Assembly: GCA_946886865.1 (NCBI GenBank)
Contig: CAMPJI010000050.1
Span: 1 to 16,000, forward strand
DNA from: an uncultured Lysobacterales bacterium
GTDB lineage: Bacteria > Pseudomonadota > Gammaproteobacteria > Xanthomonadales > Xanthomonadaceae
Direction: 5' to 3'
DNA length: 16,000 nucleotides
The position numbers and the translations under genes were made by a program. Of this stretch, positions 14,305 to 16,000 are shown one piece after another (the first letter of the stretch is position 1; the number at the start of each line of letters is the position of its first letter). Below the pieces are notes generated by a model. It worked only from the letters and a program-made list of their open reading frames with translations. It had not been told where the DNA came from and ran no database searches.

Positions 14305-14871
14305 ATGAATGCCGACACCGCACGCGGCGAAGTCTTCGGCGACGCACTGGCCTGCGAAGAGGCACGGCCGGCCGCGTTCCACCCCGGCACCGCGGAACCC
14401 GAGCGCCTGCGCGCGGCCTGCCTGCGCTCGGAAGGCCTGCTGCGAGCGCTCGCCGTGGTGGAAGACAGCCGCGGCGTGGAGGAAAACGAGGAGTACGACC
14501 CGGGCACCGCGGCGCTCAACCGCCTGGAAGCCAAGGTCGACCTGCTGACCGCGCTGGTGGCGCGCCTTGCCCGCACGCACGAGCCGGCCGATCCGGTCCG
14601 CGCGCTGCGCTGGTCGGCGCTGGGCGTGTGCGTCTCCAGCGATGCCGCCGCGGCGCCGGGCACCACCGGCCTCTTCCGCATCCAGCCGTCGGACTGGCTG
14701 CCCGAATCGCTCGAACTGCCGGCCACCGTGCTGGCGAGCGTCACCGACGGCGCCGGCCCGCAACTGTGGCTGCGCTTCGGTCCGCTGACCCCGGCGCTGG
14801 AATCGGCCCTGGAACGCCACCTGTTCCGCGTGCACCGCCGCGCGATCGCGGAGTCCCGCCGGCCGCGCTGA
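14305..14871 (+). CDS. PilZ-like domain protein with heptad helix, flagellar operon
   Basis: A 188-residue cytoplasmic protein, five bases after the fliT-like gene and last in the operon. The N-terminal half is helical, and residues ~68-90 (TAALNRLEAKVDLLTALVARLAR) show a leucine heptad pattern that could drive oligomerisation. The C-terminal part (~97-185: VRALRWSALGVCV..TGLFRIQPSDWLPESLELPATV..LWLRFGPLTPALESALERHLFRVHRRAI) resembles the PilZ beta-barrel fold. The canonical c-di-GMP motif RxxxR plus (D/N)xSxxG is not intact: RALR is short, and WSALGVCVSSD replaces the second part. Similar tetrameric, non-canonical PilZ proteins are known from xanthomonads. A link between c-di-GMP or protein partners and filament assembly is an inference. 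ATG 14305 gives the only sensible start. Confidence 0.7.
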   Translation: MNADTARGEVFGDALACEEARPAAFHPGTAEPERLRAACLRSEGLLRALAVVEDSRGVEENEEYDPGTAALNRLEAKVDLLTALVARLARTHEPADPVRALRWSALGVCVSSDAAAAPGTTGLFRIQPSDWLPESLELPATVLASVTDGAGPQLWLRFGPLTPALESALERHLFRVHRRAIAESRRPR

Positions 14872-14889
14872 TGCGCCCCACCCGCTTCC

Positions 14890-15014
14890 TGTAGGAGCGG
14901 CTTCAGCCGCGAAGCCGGTTCGCCGCGAGCCCACACCACCTTTGTAGGAGCGACATAAGTCGCGACCCACAACGCTCGGCAGCTGGCGATGTCGCGACTC
15001 ACGTCGCTCCTACA
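14890..15014. repeat. Cluster of three REP palindromes
   Basis: Three copies of a TGTAGGAGCG-type repeat lie together. The first (14890-14918) has GAGCGGCTTCAGCCGCGAAGC. The second (14943-14966) starts TGTAGGAGCGACATAAGTCG. The third (14991-15014) is an inverted copy ending GTCGCTCCTACA. Copies two and three differ at only two of 24 positions, so together they form a long stem around a 24-base loop. This type of REP is common in Pseudomonas and Xanthomonadaceae intergenic regions. Its place at the end of the flagellar operon suggests a role in transcript ending or 3' protection. Confidence 0.85.
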
Positions 15015-15120
15015 GTGGGCAGGACCACAGCGAGTCGGGCGAGGCTTCCGCTGGCACCGCCCCACCCCGTCGGCTAAGGTGGCCGGCACCGCCGCCTACG
15101 CCCGGCCGGAGCCCTGATAC

Positions 15121-15756
15121 GTGCGGGTATTGATCTGCGACGACCACACCCTGATCCGTGCCGGCCTCCGGCGCCTGGTGGAATCGTTCGATGACGTGCA
15201 GGTGGTGGCCGAGGCCGCCAGCGCCGACGAGGTCGTGATCCGCGCGCGCGAACACCAGCCCGAGGCCATCCTGCTTGATTTGTCGATGCCGGGCCGCAGC
15301 GGCTTCGAGGCGCTGGACGAGTTGCGCCGCGTCTGCCCCGACACCGCCGTGGTGATCATGTCGATGCACGACGACGCCACCCACGTGCGCGAGGCGCTGG
15401 CGCGCGGCGCGAGCGGCTTCGTGGTCAAGGAGGCCGCGCCGGCCGAGCTGGAGATCGCGTTGCGCGCCGCGGCCGCCGGCCGCACGTACCTCAGCCCGCA
15501 GGTGTCGGCGCCGCAGTTGCGCGGCGCCCGGCCGGAGAAGCCTGACGCGCGCCAGGCCGCCGACACGCTGCCGCCGCGCCAGAAGGAGATCCTGGCCATG
15601 CTCGGCCAGGGCCGCACGACCAAGCAGATCGCCGGCGACCTGGGCATCAGCGTCAAGACCGTGGAGACGCACCGCGCCCGGCTGATGGAGGCCCTGGGCT
15701 GCCGCAACGCCGTCGAGCTGCTGCGCACCGCGATGCGCCTGCACGACGAACTGTGA
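15121..15756 (+). CDS. NarL/FixJ-family response regulator transcription factor
   Basis: A 211-residue two-component response regulator. The receiver domain (1-~118) has the acidic pair D7-D8, phospho-acceptor D53 in AILLDLSMPG, switch residue S81 in IMSMHDD, and K103 in GFVVKEAAP. After a linker rich in Pro and Arg (about 128-148), the LuxR-type helix-turn-helix covers ~149-205 (LPPRQKEILAMLGQGRTTKQIAGDLGISVKTVETHRARLMEALGCRN). It begins with GTG 15121; GGAG at 15108-15111 is a fair ribosome binding site. No histidine kinase gene is next to it, so it is an orphan regulator here. It is separated from the flagellar genes by the REP cluster, and a flagellar role is only suggested by position. 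Target genes are unknown. Confidence 0.93.
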   Translation: MRVLICDDHTLIRAGLRRLVESFDDVQVVAEAASADEVVIRAREHQPEAILLDLSMPGRSGFEALDELRRVCPDTAVVIMSMHDDATHVREALARGASGFVVKEAAPAELEIALRAAAAGRTYLSPQVSAPQLRGARPEKPDARQAADTLPPRQKEILAMLGQGRTTKQIAGDLGISVKTVETHRARLMEALGCRNAVELLRTAMRLHDEL

Positions 15757-15760
15757 CCCC

Positions 15761-15778
15761 GCGCCGGGATTCCGGCGC
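15761..15778 (+). terminator. Possible terminator hairpin after the response regulator
   Basis: A perfect 7-bp GC stem (GCGCCGG 15761-15767 with CCGGCGC 15772-15778) and 4-base loop sit five bases after the stop codon. There is no T-run, so it would be a weak or Rho-assisted terminator at best. Confidence 0.35.
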
Positions 15779-15783
15779 CGTGT

Positions 15784-15820
15784 AGGGGAAACCCTGACAC
15801 GCCACTGGGGGATGCCCCCA
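15784..15820. promoter_or_regulatory. Pair of G/C-block palindromes, possible operator
   Basis: AGGG-N4-CCCT (15784-15795) and TGGGGG-ATG-CCCCCA (15806-15820) are dyad-symmetric sites whose centres lie about 23 bases apart, close to two helical turns. They lie ~135-170 bases before the next gene's start. Arrays of this kind are typical binding sites for dimeric activators or repressors. The protein that binds is unknown; the neighbouring response regulator is one candidate. A simple hairpin role is also possible. Confidence 0.35.
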
Positions 15821-15953
15821 CACCCCTCGGGTTTGCCCCGATTCGCTTGCCGGCGCGCCAGGCGCAGCATGCAAGCCGTGGACCACGCGGACGAATGCGT
15901 GGGGACCACGGGGACTCGCAGCGGCGCCGCGCGCCGTGCTCCAGGGGATCACC

Positions 15954-16000
15954 ATGAAGACCACCGTCACCGCCAAGCTGAGCCAGGGCGTCAACCTGAC
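15954..16000 (+). CDS. Unidentified gene, first 16 codons only
   Basis: ATG 15954 follows AGGGG (15942-15946) at good spacing and opens a frame reading MKTTVTAKLSQGVNLT to the edge of the window. The clean ribosome binding site, and the 197-base leader with palindromes, support a real start. The fragment is too short to assign to a family, and I do not recognise it. Confidence 0.6.
   Translation, partial: MKTTVTAKLSQGVNL

Overview
The window is a contiguous stretch of a polar-type flagellar gene cluster, all on the + strand. The organism is a very GC-rich gammaproteobacterium, most likely a member of the Xanthomonadaceae/Lysobacteraceae (Lysobacter, Luteimonas or a relative). The evidence is the gene order flgE-F-G-H-I-J-K-L, fliC, fliC, fliD, fliS, a fliT-like gene and a PilZ-like gene, the strong GC3 codon bias, and two kinds of intergenic palindrome typical of this group (GTAGCCCGGGTAAG and TGTAGGAGCG types). 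Family and organism calls are from recognition of sequence, not from a search.

Region 1 (1-9059) encodes the rod, rings, hook and hook-filament junction. The 3' end of flgE (hook) is closed by a strong intrinsic terminator, and a near-consensus sigma-54 promoter then starts flgF. From there flgF-flgG-flgH-flgI-flgJ-flgK-flgL (proximal and distal rod, L-ring, P-ring, rod cap/muramidase, two junction proteins) run as one closely packed operon. A palindromic REP-like element lies inside the coding sequence of flgI and is translated as part of an unusually long signal peptide.

Region 2 (9060-12122) encodes the filament. A 550-base non-coding stretch ends in a very good sigma-28 (FliA) promoter and is followed by two tandem flagellin genes. 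Their 5' and 3' ends are almost identical at the DNA level, but their central (surface-exposed) parts are unrelated. The centre of the second copy is markedly less GC-rich. Two GC hairpins but no recognisable promoter lie between the copies.

Region 3 (12123-14871) encodes filament-assembly helpers: fliD (cap), fliS (flagellin chaperone), a short fliT-like chaperone and a degenerate PilZ-domain protein with a heptad helix. The run is tightly coupled and is preceded by a candidate sigma-54 promoter.

Region 4 (14872-16000) begins with a cluster of REP palindromes that marks the end of the flagellar operon. It is followed by a lone NarL/FixJ-type response regulator, an intergenic stretch with two adjacent G/C-block palindromes (possible operator), and the first 16 codons of an unidentified gene running off the window.

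Together the promoters fit the usual hierarchy in polar flagellates: sigma-54 drives hook-basal body and cap genes, and sigma-28 drives flagellin. No RNA genes, CRISPR arrays, insertion sequences or phage genes were seen, and I see no clear new defence or metabolic system. The most unusual features are the REP element embedded in flgI and the mosaic flagellin pair.
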